Assembly (NCBI GenBank): GCA_963995525.1 | Contig: OZ023213.1 | Coordinates: 23,440,865 to 23,504,864, forward strand | DNA length: 64,000 bases | Direction of reading: 5' to 3' | Origin: Escarpia spicata | Taxonomy: Eukaryota > Annelida > Polychaeta > Sabellida > Siboglinidae | In this document: positions 23,691 through 34,689 of the stretch, piece after piece | Layout of the letters: each line of letters opens with the position of its first letter | Position numbering within the stretch: position 1 is the first letter of the stretch | Made by a program: the position numbers and the translations under genes | Notes under the pieces: model-generated | What the model was told of the DNA's origin: nothing | Seen by the model: only the letters and a program-made list of their open reading frames with translations | The model's database searches: none

Positions 23691-24205
23691 ACTGGCAAGC
23701 CAAATAATGCACGGTGAGCAAGGTTCCCAATTGCTGCCCACTTTTTAAAAATCATCCCGTGTCTTTCCGTTGACACAATCAAAGCCATATTCCCCTTCTA
23801 CCTGTGTCTACGCCAGGGGAAGTAAGTGGTGGAGTATTGCCAAGAGCGCCCTCTAGCGCGAACATTGTTATTTGAGCTTGTGGGCGATACAAAGCCACTT
23901 TTGAATCAAGTTGAAACAGTAAGGCGCTGCACACGTTTCCAAGAACGAAACTGCCTTCACATCGTATATGCATCAATGTTTCGTGAATTGCCCGTCCAAC
24001 TTCACTGGAATGCCTACATGACACTACAGGAACCAGTGCTGTCGAATCATTGTTTTTTTTCGAACCCAACAACCCACAGAACAAGCCATAATCAAACTAA
24101 GCAAATCCATAAGTAATCCATAAAATAACGTCTACATTATATGTACAAGGTTCGCCGATTAGACAGGAAAGTTTCATGTAGCTAACGTTTACAACAACTG
24201 CTCAC
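23691..24205. other. No gene recognised
   Basis: A 96-codon plus frame at 23826-24116 overlaps a 101-codon minus frame. Neither shows a recognisable domain or splice context. Confidence 0.35.
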
Positions 24206-24420
24206 GTCTGATTATAATCGAGTTTGCGAATATTTATTTTATTTGTTAAAATGTTCTTCCTCAACGGCTTTTAACATATGGCACCACACTTTTAGGGATT
24301 AATCTACGAACACACGAAATTAACCTAATCCCATTATTTATTTAAGAATACCTCATATATGCAACTTTTTTTCACTTTTTATGACAATGGCAACCACGCG
24401 CGCGCGGCAAATACGTCGCG
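24206..24420 (+). repeat. Dispersed repeat, copy 1
   Basis: It shares TAATCGAG, a ...TTTT(C)CT...GGCTT... stretch, TTCAGGGATTAAT(C/G)TACGA and ACCACGCGCGCGCGGCAAATAC, read in order, with copies at 27.24, 27.48 and 36.87 kb. Function unknown. Confidence 0.6.
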
Positions 24421-26575
24421 AAAACGGTCCCTGGGTAATGGATTAAGTTGCTTTGGAACACGAAGTAGACAATAGGCATATGACTACCCTATGGCAATAG
24501 TATAGCAATACGAAGATTGTTTGACAATGATTATTCTACACTATCACGAGTAAGGCTTATTGATGAGTATGACCTTCACGTTCTCTCCGACATTCGTCTA
24601 CCTACGCGAGCGCGGTGTGGTGTTGTAACGATGTTGTGTGTTTTCTAACATTTGGTAAATTTACTATGACGACTGTCACGTATGAACTACCAAATTATCA
24701 TGGTAGTTCGTGGGACGGGCATTTTTTTTATTAGATATGTAATATCAAAAGTCATACGCGAATAGTTCGAGAAACAGTGGTTTGATTGGACATTTTGGCT
24801 AGTACAACTAAAACAGCACAGGTGTATAGTATTTATTTTATAGTTATTAGTGGCAGGGTAATTCCTCGTAATTGAGCGCCATCTATTTTACAATGCCGAA
24901 AAATACAATCTACATACGTTCGTTTTTCGAATCACAAACGTTGTGGGCCTTCGATATACACGCAAGCACCCATACAAGTATAATATTTACTAAAATAATT
25001 AGCCCAAAATACCACAACCAACAACTGCATAGTTTCTGCTGCAACATTCCAAGACAAGCCAATATGGGCCTAGTTGAATCAATAAAGACCACGTTCTGTT
25101 CTGAAAAGGGGAAGGAAGTATTGGCCTATTCCTCTATTTCTTTAAATTCCTTTGTTCTTTGACCAGGTAATCATTTATTGCTGTTCTTTTGTTCGGTTTT
25201 AAATAAACCATGGAGGTAAGCTACATGTTCACTAATTAGCATAAAATACCGGAAAATAATTTGTTAGTGAAACAAATCCGGGATCCACGAAAAGCCTCGC
25301 AATATTTTTCCGGGTTCAGTGTTAACTTTGTATTTCATTGTTTTACACCTCCGTGAATGAACAAATACAAACATTAATTCTGATGTAAAATAATAAGTCA
25401 ATTTTTTATTAAATCAATCAGCAAATACAAATGGTAAACACTAACAGATTATCACTAAAGATAAATTATAAAATAAATTATCAGAAGAAATGAATGCACC
25501 AGGGAATTGTCAGATCAGGGACTGGACGATTCAGGTACTTGAGTTCAATATCTGAAGAAAAGAAAGCACCACAAATTTAGTTCTCAGATCAAGGACTAGA
25601 GGCTTCAGCTACATTGGTAAAAAGAAACGTTTTAAACTGCATTCAGACGAGCTTCCATTCCTTCCAGGGGCTGTCCAACTCGACGACGCATGGATCCAGA
25701 GGACTGGACAGGTATCCTCTTTCCTGAGAAACGAATGCACTGTGAACCAAAAGCAACCAAGTTTGTGTAACGAACAACACATGATTATACAAAAAGAATC
25801 CACCTGGTTTTGAACTGAAGCGTTCGATAGAATGTTACGCCATCTAGCAAAGAATGCTGAAACCACAGAAGCGTATTACCAAGAACTAGGTGGTGAGCGC
25901 GCGTTCATTAAAATAATTATTGAACGTGGCCGACTAACCTGGGGTGAAATATAAATTCGCAACCAGCGAAAGCTGAAAGACTCGTCGCCCCATCTATCGG
26001 AAACATGTTAATCCATGCAATTGTTTCCGCAAGGGGACGCTACGCATACGATTTAGTTAGATTTAGTTGTAGCAAGCGTATAACACTTGATGAAATTCCC
26101 GCTTGCCTTCGTGAATTCGCCAAGAAGAGAATCTGGAAAACATCGAATTTGTATTGTTCATTTGGAAATTAAAACCTGACGTCTACTGGTGATTCCACAT
26201 TTCCAAAAAAGTATTTATTTATAGCATTTATCAATGTTTACATAATTATTATTATGTATGTTTTCGTTAAGGAAATTATGTTTTATAAGTAACATTATGA
26301 ACAACGAAAAATACTTTAAAGTAAAAAGAGCATGAAACAAATTCACTATTTTGATGGTACTTGAATTAAAAAATCAAGATGTTAGTTGGGGAGACCCTGG
26401 CTTAACGGGATACTTAACGTTCCGATGTCTTTCACACACCCGGTTTACAAAGCAGGGAACAAATCGTGTTGTGTCAATAAACTGAACCAAGATACGATTG
26501 CGTGAGATACTGTTGGGATTTTGAACCGGGCAAAATGGGATAAAAATTTAACCATGTGATGACAGATATATACAC
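24421..26575. other. Duplicated non-coding flank, copy A
   Basis: No coding exon recognised. Blocks at 24,850-25,050 and 25,985-26,080 match copy B; 25,160-25,980 is longer than its counterpart, so A carries an insertion or B a deletion there. Confidence 0.4.
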
Positions 26576-26917
26576 AGAAAAGTCCGTCAACCAAAACACC
26601 AAACGTCTGTTCAGTTTTGCCAAAAGTAAACAAGCTAATATAAAACTTCCTAACTCAATGGTATATAAAGGCACTGAGGCAGACAGTCCAGCTGACATAG
26701 CAGAACTATTTTGTGATCACTTCGAATCTGACTTTTCCATTTCATATAATTGTTTGCACCTATTAGTCAACTTATTAACTTGACTATATCATTAGGCCTA
26801 AGCAGACATATTGCTATAGTACAAACTACTTCCCAAATCCGACGCCACAACCAGTTAATCACGTATATCCGTTGTGATCTGGTGTATTCTGACGATTATC
26901 TCGACTGTCGAGGTCGA
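26576..26917 (+). mobile_element. LINE fragment present only in copy A
   Basis: The frame NQNTKRLFSFAKSKQANIKL followed by SPADIAELFCDHFESDFS matches the segment between endonuclease and RT in CR1/I-type LINEs. Copy B joins ATATATACATAG directly to the sequence matching 26,918, so the fragment is a copy A insertion (or was lost from B). Confidence 0.6.
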
Positions 26918-27235
26918 TATCAATTGCACGTCACATCGTTTAGTTGAGTTAGATCGAGCTTTGTATTTGTATTCCGTTTATACAGTCTATATACAGTGGT
27001 TTTCCCGTTTGAATGCCTGCAAGACAATGCCGATACAAAATCAATTATCGAGTGGAGCCTCCTCGTGCAATGCGCCACCTAGTGACTAAGCGGGTAGGGA
27101 ATAATCGGCGTGAAAACCTATGCCGACCAACCACGTAGAAGTGGAAGTATAACAGAAACAAACTTAATTGTTGTGTTATTGTATTGTGTGACTTGTTTAA
27201 ATATAAGTTAAATATTGAATAGCTTCGAACGCATA

Positions 27236-27730
27236 CATGTATAATCGAGGTCGCGTATGTTTGCTGGTAGGTTAACCTTTTCCTCTTAGACGGTTTGAAA
27301 CTCGAGCGCCAAACTTTCAGGGATTAATGTACGACCCCTAGAATACGATGTAAGACGTATACATTTTAAAAGTACACCACATATGTCAAGAATCTCACCT
27401 CTTATGGGGATAAATCAGTTGTTCGGAACATAAAACGTAATGTGCGCGTAATACGTAAAACGTAACTTCATCTTCTTATAATCGAGCTATTTACTACTTA
27501 AGGTTTTTCCTATTAGGTGGCTTGAACATTGAGCGTTAAACTATCAGGATTAATGTACGATCTCTAGAATAGGTCGTAATATATGTATCTTTAAAAAAAT
27601 TCCCATAAATCTTAATATTCTCAGCTTTGATGGGGTCAATCGGTTGTTCGGAACGTAAAACGTAATGAACGCGTAAAACGTAAATAAACAATCCCACGAA
27701 CCACGCGCGCGCGGCAAATACCTCAGGGAA
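27236..27730 (+). repeat. Dispersed repeat, copies 2 and 3 in tandem
   Basis: Two adjacent diverged copies of the 24.2-kb repeat. The first contains CTTTCAGGGATTAATGTACG (27,315); the second contains ATCAGGATTAATGTACGATC and ends in CACGCGCGCGCGGCAAATAC (27,702). Confidence 0.6.
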
Positions 27731-27949
27731 ACGGCCGTGTGTCATGGACTATGCTGACACAACAATGCTTATGTCTTCCCTCATGCCAATATCACAACAA
27801 CACGAATATTATTTGACAATTCTACACGATCACGAGTAGGGCCTACCGATGCACGTGACATTCTACCCTCGTATTTTTTAACAAACAACGAGTATCTGCG
27901 AGCGCTTGATAATAGCGTCTATGTCACGATGCTGTGTTGTTTCTAACAT

Positions 27950-28475
27950 TTGGGAAACAACAGTATTATTAACATGGCATCCCGACAGGTGACGGGCGTT
28001 TTGCTAGTTATATTATTTGAAGACACAAATATACAATTCATGCGAACTTCCAGCGATGACATACGGTGCGGAAATATGGACAATCACCAACCAAACAAAA
28101 AACAAGCTAACAGCCGCAGAAAACAAAGATGGACAAAAGTATATTAAACATCACATATTAGGAGAGAAAAACAAATATCTGTGTAAGAGAAACAAAGACA
28201 AAGATCATAGACGAAGCAGAACAAATTAGAAGATAAAAGTGAACCTGGGCAGGGTACATCAGTAGATCACGATATAACCGATGGACATCGCGTATCACTA
28301 CACGGAGACCTTGCGAAGGGAAACGACCTAGAGGAAGACCGTCGAAACGATGGAGAGACGAACTAGACGAGTACTGGAAGGGCACCATCTGGCAGAGGAT
28401 AGCGCAAGACAGGCAGATCTGGAAACGGCATGCTGAGGCCTTCCCCAACTACGGGACGCTACGGCTGCACAACAT
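27950..28475 (+). pseudogene. 3' end of an RTE-like LINE ORF, copy A
   Basis: In shifting frames it reads PAMTYGAEIWTITNQTKNKL and, further on, RWRDELDEYW, GTIWQRIAQDRQIWKRHAEA. These are C-terminal phrases of endonuclease/RT-type LINE proteins. Several frameshifts are present. The homologous fragment at 37.4 kb shows that it was there before the duplication. Confidence 0.7.
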
Positions 28476-28596
28476 ATATATATATATATATTGTTATCAA
28501 AGTTCTGAATAAACGTTCATCCATATTCATCAAATTACTTCACCATATATAGACGCCAGGTGGAACGAGCATGACGTTCATGGACGTATGCGTGTG

Positions 28597-28685
28597 CGTG
28601 TGTGTATGTGCGTGTGCGTGTGCGTGTGCGTGTGCGTGTGCGTGTGCGTGTGCGTGTGCGTGTGCGTGTGCGTGTGCTTGTACGT
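28597..28685. repeat. (GTGTGC)n microsatellite
   Basis: About 14 repeats of GTGCGT. The copy B counterpart at 38,130-38,190 is short and interrupted. Confidence 0.9.
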
Positions 28686-28711
28686 GTGTGTTTGGAACAC
28701 ATAACATAATA

Positions 28712-28915
28712 TGGAATACAGTGCTTAGGGCGTCGGATTCTTCATCGAGAGAACCCTTGTTCGAATTTGCTACCGTTGCGAATCTTGGGATAATTCGTTT
28801 ATTCACGTTGCTCCAGTTCATTCATGTAAACGAATACATATCTGGTTGCAGACAGTGTTGACTATTTGTCTACGAATAGTATTTGCGCATTAATTGCAGA
28901 GTGGCCGAAAGTTGT
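28712..28915 (+). repeat. tRNA-derived SINE, copy A locus
   Basis: The head shows TGCTTAGGGCGTCGGATTC (A-box-like) and TTGTTCGAATTTG (B-box-like), followed by the body CAGTTCATTCATGTAAACGA and ATTAATTGCAGAGTGG. A SINE at the matching place in copy B (38.2 kb) dates the insertion before the duplication. Confidence 0.7.
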
Positions 28916-29671
28916 CATAACACAGTAAACAATAAGCATTTTCATCACATTTATTTCTAGAAAGCCGTGCCACGCAATACATAACTTAAAGACGGGAAAC
29001 ACAAATCAACACATCATCAATATATTTGACATAATCGGTGTAAAAGACTCACTCATTGGAGCCATTATATCATAATACATGTTAAAGGTGTAGTGATTCT
29101 GACATAAAAAAGACGACTAGACAACTTAGTAGAACCACAAAATCATGTATTCAATTCGAGCCCATCTGACAGACAAGATGGAGTCATTTTTTGTTCATAT
29201 CGTATGTGCGAGTTACTCGCTAGATGGCGTACTGTCTTAGGTAGCGCTTATTACAAAAGGCGAAATCATAACAACTATTTTTATTGTACTGTGGCCTATT
29301 TGAACGCAAATTAATGATTACTTTATGTAAACAATTCATCAACGTACCAATTCTTCAAGCTTAAACGGTACGCATGCACATGAAATATTTACAGCTGTTA
29401 AATGCGAATTAAATTTAGCATTACGTACGGTAAGTATGCAAATGACGTCTTCAAAACATTTACATTCGAATTCAATATATATGTTATTTTGAGCATGTTA
29501 AAATGCCTACTAGTGCGTCACTTGATAATTATGTTGTGCACTACATTGCAGAAACCAGCCAGCTTTGTGGAGTATCTATGCTTTCTAAGTGTAAGCGCGC
29601 TCCTTGTCTCGTAGCCGTTTCTGTTGTCCGAAGTCACGAGTTCTGCCCACGCTTCAGGTGACGTCACTGGT

Positions 29672-31116
29672 CTACTCACGATCATCCACTCCGATGTCGG
29701 GACACGTACTGCAAGAAACACCAATAAATCACACATAACAACTACTCTATAAAACATTGATAACTAAATAGTTTTTGCGTTCGTTTGAAATGTCCCCTTA
29801 TAGCATTAGATATGAGGTTGTTTGCATCAATCATCATCTTAACAAGAGCTTAACTTTTATTGGTTCTTCCTCCTTTTTCCCTATACAGGAGTGAACGATA
29901 GGCACAACACTTTTGAACCACTGTTTCTGCTCTTTCTTCTATAACTTCCTGTCAGCAGCCGCCTCCCTTCATTATTCATCCTTATTCGATCGTCACATAT
30001 CCCTCCTAAAACTGTGACGATCGTCTATACAGCGTGTAAAATCGTCGGACGCGTTGACAAGAAATATACTCAACTTAAATGAACTATCCTGAAGAATAAT
30101 TATGTATCTTCTTCACCTTTGTCTTACTTACCCGCACGTGATTGGGCATTCCTGCTTCAGTACCGGACCCCAGCGAGGGCAACGACACAGGTTATTAGTT
30201 TTGATCCAACTATACGCGCACTTGAACGTGTGGTCGTGATTCTTGAACGGATCCCGGTTGTTCCTGCATCCGCCTGTGTCAATATAAAAGACAAAGTGAT
30301 ATGTCTACGAGCTGAAAGGGTCGTGCTTAATTAAAGACAGGGTGGTTTTTATGTGTGATTTCAACAATTCGCGAAGTCTCCAAAAATAAATCGTTATAGT
30401 GGCGCCACATATTGGGTGAAACAAATAATACTAGACATAAGTGCTATTAAGGATATCAGTACCGGGCAGGTTGGTCGGTAGGGCTTAGTGAGGGTATCAG
30501 TACCGGGCAGGTTGGTCGGTAGGACTTAGTGAGGATATCAGTACCGGGCAGGTTTGTCGGTAGGGCTTAGTGAGGATATCAGTACCGGGCAGGTTGGTCG
30601 GTAGGACTTAGTGAGGATATCAGTACCGGGCAGGTTGGTCGGTAGGACTTAGTGAGGATATCAGTACCGGGCAGGTTGGTCGGTAGGGCTTAGTGTACTG
30701 GAAACAAGTTGGAACGTTCAAAGTCTCAAGTTCTACACGAGGTATTGGCGGTGGTAGAAGGTGATTTAGATCAATACGAAACACTAGTCTTACTGGATGT
30801 TGTGAATTTAAATGTCACCTCGTAGTTTGGTGTTGGCTTGTCCATATTGGCATTGGGCTATTCGTAGAATTCGATCGTAATAATATATTTTATATACAAT
30901 TTTTTAAAAATAAATATCCGTATTAAAGGAATTTGGAAAATGTGTTGACAGTCCTTGGAAATGTATCATTATATTAGGAGCAGGATAACGTCTAGAGGGA
31001 TCAGATAGAAGCAAAGCATAATGTATATATATGTTACGAACGTAACACGCCAGAATTACATGGCGGCATGTATATGTAACTATTTGCAAAATTAAACAAA
31101 CTCAGTTGCCTCCTTC

Positions 31117-31176
<60 letters not shown>

Positions 31177-31237
31177 TTGTGTGCGTTTGCTTGTATGTTT
31201 GCGTGTGCGTGTGTGCATGTATGTGTAAGTGTATGAG

Positions 31238-31269
<32 letters not shown>

Positions 31270-32257
31270 TACATGTGGTGCTCTAGTTTTGTATCACGTA
31301 CAGTCGGCGGCTCCGAATCCTTCAGGGCATTTGCACGAGCAGTTCGCTGGATCAAGAGTGCCTCCGTTCTTGCATTCCTTTAGAAGGCACACTGTCAACA
31401 AATACGAAAACACCTTAGTTTGGTTATCGTAACTTAATTTCTCCAGGATATACTGAACCGTAGCGGGGCACCATAACTATAAATCACTAACATTTCGCAA
31501 TTGGGAATTACGTCCTACCAGTAACATGATTAAAACCATCATATTATAAACTATATAAATTACAAACTCTGCACATAACGACATACATAGAGCTTAAGGT
31601 ATATCATCAGTTGTTTATACAGTGTCGACGCAACTACACATGGGGTTTAATCGGACTCTCAATCAACATGTTCCAGATTTTAATCGTCATGCTCTTGTAT
31701 CGAACTTTGGGCAGATTCATTCGTTCCACGTTGCACCAGTTTGCTCAGCTGCTGTATCGATAAGTAACGGTGTATAACAAGTGGTAGATAGAGTTGATTC
31801 AGTTCTAACTACAGCTAAGATGATCGGCCAATGTTAAAAGGAGACAGTCTGTTCCTAGTTATGTATTTAGTAATTAACTAATGTTCCTAAGATTATAGTA
31901 GCTATGTTGGAGATATACTGCCTGTCAAATCGCGCTTAGTAAAACGTAAGAATGTTCGCAATTTGGAAGATACGATCCCGGAGCATGTTGAATAGTAAAC
32001 GAAACATCCAGTTTCAAAACAAGCTTTACTGGCTATACTGCGGAGGTGGGATGAGTTAACAGCAATTACAACGCTGGCTAATTACGGGTAGAAAAACATA
32101 TTGTCTCCAGTTAAAACAGGACAGGAGAAAGTCGATGTTTGGGGAGTCAGTTGAAGCTACGAACCTCCACAATCACCGCCGATCCATCCGTCCTTGCAGT
32201 GACAGGAGCAGCCCACTAGGTCGCCACCATTCTGGCATTCCGCAATAGCTGAACACT
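29672..32257 (-). CDS. Copy A orphan exon set: EGF, EGF, Cys-rich, terminal
   Basis: Four minus-strand exons, 32257..32165, 31391..31302, 30273..30132 and 29708..29672, have exactly the same lengths (93, 90, 142, 37) and phases as those of the complete gene and end in TAG. EGF1 reads ECQNGGDLVGCSCHCKDGW, EGF2 reads CKNGGTLDPANCSCKCPEGF, and the Cys-rich exon reads CRNNRDPFKNHDHTFKCAY and later CRCPRWGPVLKQECPITC. Every cysteine is kept and there is no stop or indel. In the Cys-rich exon about eight codons differ from copy B silently and five by amino acid. No CAP, FN2 or ShK exon lies upstream; after the gap comes a LINE. It could be alternative 3' exons, part of a fused transcript, or a young pseudogene. 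Confidence 0.6.
30451..30694. repeat. 41-bp minisatellite, six units, copy A intron
   Basis: The unit GGATATCAGTACCGGGCAGG plus TTGGTCGGTAGGACTTAGTGA is about half of the 79-81-bp satellite unit, in reverse orientation. It follows CGTTATAGTGGCGCCACATA, the same left flank as in copy B. Confidence 0.92.
31119..31272. repeat. (GT)n and (GTGC)n microsatellite
   Basis: A pure GT run to about 31,168, interrupted words, then seven or more GTGC repeats. It lies in the EGF2/Cys-rich intron, as do the matching tracts in copies B and C. Confidence 0.95.
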
Positions 32258-32628
32258 CTGAAATAAAAACTAACCTGGTGAAACGGGAACACACATACGA
32301 AAGAGTAACTGTTGTTACTGTTCTCCTCTTCATTCCCTGCTGTCATGGGTGAAACTGGGATCGATACAGCTCGCTCGATTTCAGCAATCTTTTTTTCTTC
32401 TTCTCTGTCAGTGCAATCGTCTGCTAGCGGTACAGGTATGCCGGGGAAACACATGAGCAAAGCATATTTTCTTTGAGTTTACGCGATATGTCCCTGTCTC
32501 CCATCACACCTTCGACGTTTGCCCCTGCCTTTATCCTACTGTGTATTTCGGTGTCTGAGTTAGATATACCATGGCCGCATATTGCTCCCCCAAGTATACT
32601 TGTTCTTGCAGATCTGTTTGTCATATAT

Positions 32629-32828
32629 NNNNNNNNNNNNNNNNNNNNNNNNNNNNNNNNNNNNNNNNNNNNNNNNNNNNNNNNNNNNNNNNNNNNNNNN
32701 NNNNNNNNNNNNNNNNNNNNNNNNNNNNNNNNNNNNNNNNNNNNNNNNNNNNNNNNNNNNNNNNNNNNNNNNNNNNNNNNNNNNNNNNNNNNNNNNNNNN
32801 NNNNNNNNNNNNNNNNNNNNNNNNNNNN
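32629..32828. other. Assembly gap, 200 N
   Basis: Exactly 200 unknown bases, so the true length is not known. By alignment with copy B it falls where B carries a long GA microsatellite (41,913). Confidence 0.99.
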
Positions 32829-33440
32829 TAGTTATATATATATATATCTGTGTCTCTCTCTCGTATGTGCAACCTCGTATGTGCAACTTTTGAGCGGACA
32901 GGTAAACCGGATAAATTTTACGTTTAACGACATCTAAATAACTTGGAACACTTGTAGGAAAGACGAACAGCGCTGCGAACAATTGTATGCAATAGACATG
33001 TTTAAAGTTAAGCCAACTAAACTATTTTGTGTGAAAACTGCAGTAGCAACATTACTGGTCGGTTATGGCACGAATTATTTGGTGCAGGGTTCCTGCAAGC
33101 AGTTGATCAGTTAATTACCTTATTGTATATATTATTAAGTATAGTTAAGCGGTCAAATAATTTGAGACGATTTTAAGATTTCGATAATTGATGTAGTTTT
33201 GACCAGTCTCATTAGAAGGCCACCGAAGAACTTTGACTATGAAACAAAATGTTGTGCTTACCAAATGATGAATGTCAAGAAGCCCTCGGCAGATCACATG
33301 CCTGGGGCGAGCAAAGCATGTGAGGCAAATACGGGCCCTGGTGTGTGACTTTGCTGCAAAATCAGCGATGTCAAAAATTGTCGGGTGCAGTAGTATTTTG
33401 CATCTCTGTTAAACTAATTTCAGATTTGTGTAACTGTGTC
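32829..33440. other. No gene recognised after the gap
   Basis: It starts with an AT/CT-rich tract consistent with the far edge of a microsatellite. No ShK, FN2 or CAP exon could be found that would complete copy A. The right end may be the 3' tail of the LINE that follows. Confidence 0.4.
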
Positions 33441-34490
33441 AATCTTTCAATATCAGTACAAGTGTTGTGACAAGATTCGATTCCTACAAATGTCTGTCGA
33501 ACTTCATTGCAAAATCAAAGTTTATTGTACGCAGGGCTTTCCTAAATTGTATTTTGGATGTTTCGTTAACTGTGCGTTCAGATAGTCGGTTTCAGATAGA
33601 TATAACTCTGTTGCAAAATGTTTTTGGTTACATCAAGTTTAAAATCTTAAGTCTACTTCCATGACCATTACTAGCAGTGTCATTGCATAAAATGAGATTA
33701 TTTTCAGATACATTGACATTCGAGACTCTGTAGATGAAGATACTCAAGTCTCTGTAAGTAGCCATGATTGCACCCGGCGCGTAAAGAAGCGTTGCACATT
33801 CTCTGACTGGTCAGTCATGTCTAGCTGGTATGCATGGGTTCCATACAGTAGAACAGTATTCCAGCACTGGGCACGATTTATACGTTTTAATGAGAGCACA
33901 AGCATCAGCAGTATTAAAGCAGTGAAAATAACATTGATTGCGCTGTATGCTTCTTGAGAAATAGACAAAATGTACTTTTTAAATGAGCATTTATCATCCA
34001 CTGTAACACCAAGATCTCGGTATGTATTAACATTAACAAGCTGTACACCTTTCTGGTGATAGGTAGCCGGGATACTATTTCTAATCGTCAGTACACAGCA
34101 TTTATGTTAAGCTACTTGACATCGGTCTGCCCAAACCACGAATTCATTAAGATACTTTTGCATATCAGGCTGCTCGGAAACAACCGAGAACACGGAGGAT
34201 ATTTTGGTATCGTCCGCAAACAAACACACATTAGTGGTAGCAGTCACACTTTCGTCGGGCCGATCGATTCCGTACAATATGAATAATAGGGGACCGGTGC
34301 ATGAGCCTTGCGGGACACCGAACGAGACATCGGTATAACCAGAAATTGTTTTATCTATTTTAACTCTTTGTATGCGGTTGCTCAGAAAGCTAGTGAACCA
34401 TTGTAAGATGTGATCACATATCTCATACTTCGATAGTTTGTATAGTAATTTGGGATGAGGTACTGTATCGAATGCGAGTAGTGTCACTGA
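33440..34490 (-). mobile_element. 5'-truncated CR1/jockey-like LINE
   Basis: Minus-strand reading from 34,480: AFDTVPHPKLLYKL, then GVPQGSCTGPLLFILYG, FADDTKI, a Leu-rich connection, DLGVTVDDKCSFKKYILSIS (about 34,020), QIENVQRFF-like ENVQRFFTRRV, and near 33,600 an FCNRVISI-NRLSERTVN block typical of the C-terminus. Several stops and shifts make it inactive. The 5' end stops inside the palm domain, the usual LINE truncation, and abuts the inverted CAP exon fragment. Confidence 0.8.
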
Positions 34491-34672
34491 ACACGTAATT
34501 ATTTCAGGATAACTGAAAGATATAATTGTGTCCCTACACAACGAACTTCGAGCGAGCGTGATGCTGCCTGCTACTGATATGCAGGAGATGGTAAAACTTT
34601 GTGTCGTCTTTACTAATACGATGACTTGGAGGCATTGCAAGCGCATCTCCTCACAGGTGCAGAGGAGGCAAC
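34467..34672 (+). pseudogene. Inverted fragment of the first CAP exon plus intron
   Basis: The plus strand here matches the minus strand of 48,986-48,740. The exon part reads LKDIIVSLHNELRASVM then LPATDMQEM, with a stop codon where the functional copy has GEL (GGATAA versus GGAGAA), and then a donor GTAAAA. Similarity continues into the intron (TGTCGTCTTTACTA, GACTTGGAGGCATT, CACAGGTGCAG), so it arose by DNA duplication, not retroposition. The exon's upstream side is cut at the LINE junction. It cannot be expressed as a CAP protein. Confidence 0.85.
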
Positions 34673-34689
34673 CACGCGCGTGAGTCAAA

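Larger units (their letters stand above)
24380..32628. repeat. Segmental duplication, copy A
   Basis: It is collinear with 34,672 to about 41,912 over the CGCGCG-rich start, the block TAATTCCTCGTA(A/C)TTGAGCG, the block TCGCCCCATCTATCGGAAAC, a LINE tail, a SINE, the four 3' exons of the CAP gene, the intronic satellite and the flank up to the assembly gap. Offsets drift from about 10.3 to 9.3 kb because of indels. Confidence 0.85.

Noticed and set aside
30419..30450. LTR primer-binding site at TGGCGCCACATATTGGG
   Set aside because: It resembles a retroelement primer site, but the sequence lies about 130 bases from a CAP-gene exon in copies A and B and no LTR or Gag follows. Intronic satellite flank explains it better.
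32473..32982. Frames running through the N tract
   Set aside because: They exist only because unknown bases carry no stops; the same applies to frames at 58.7-59.1 kb.
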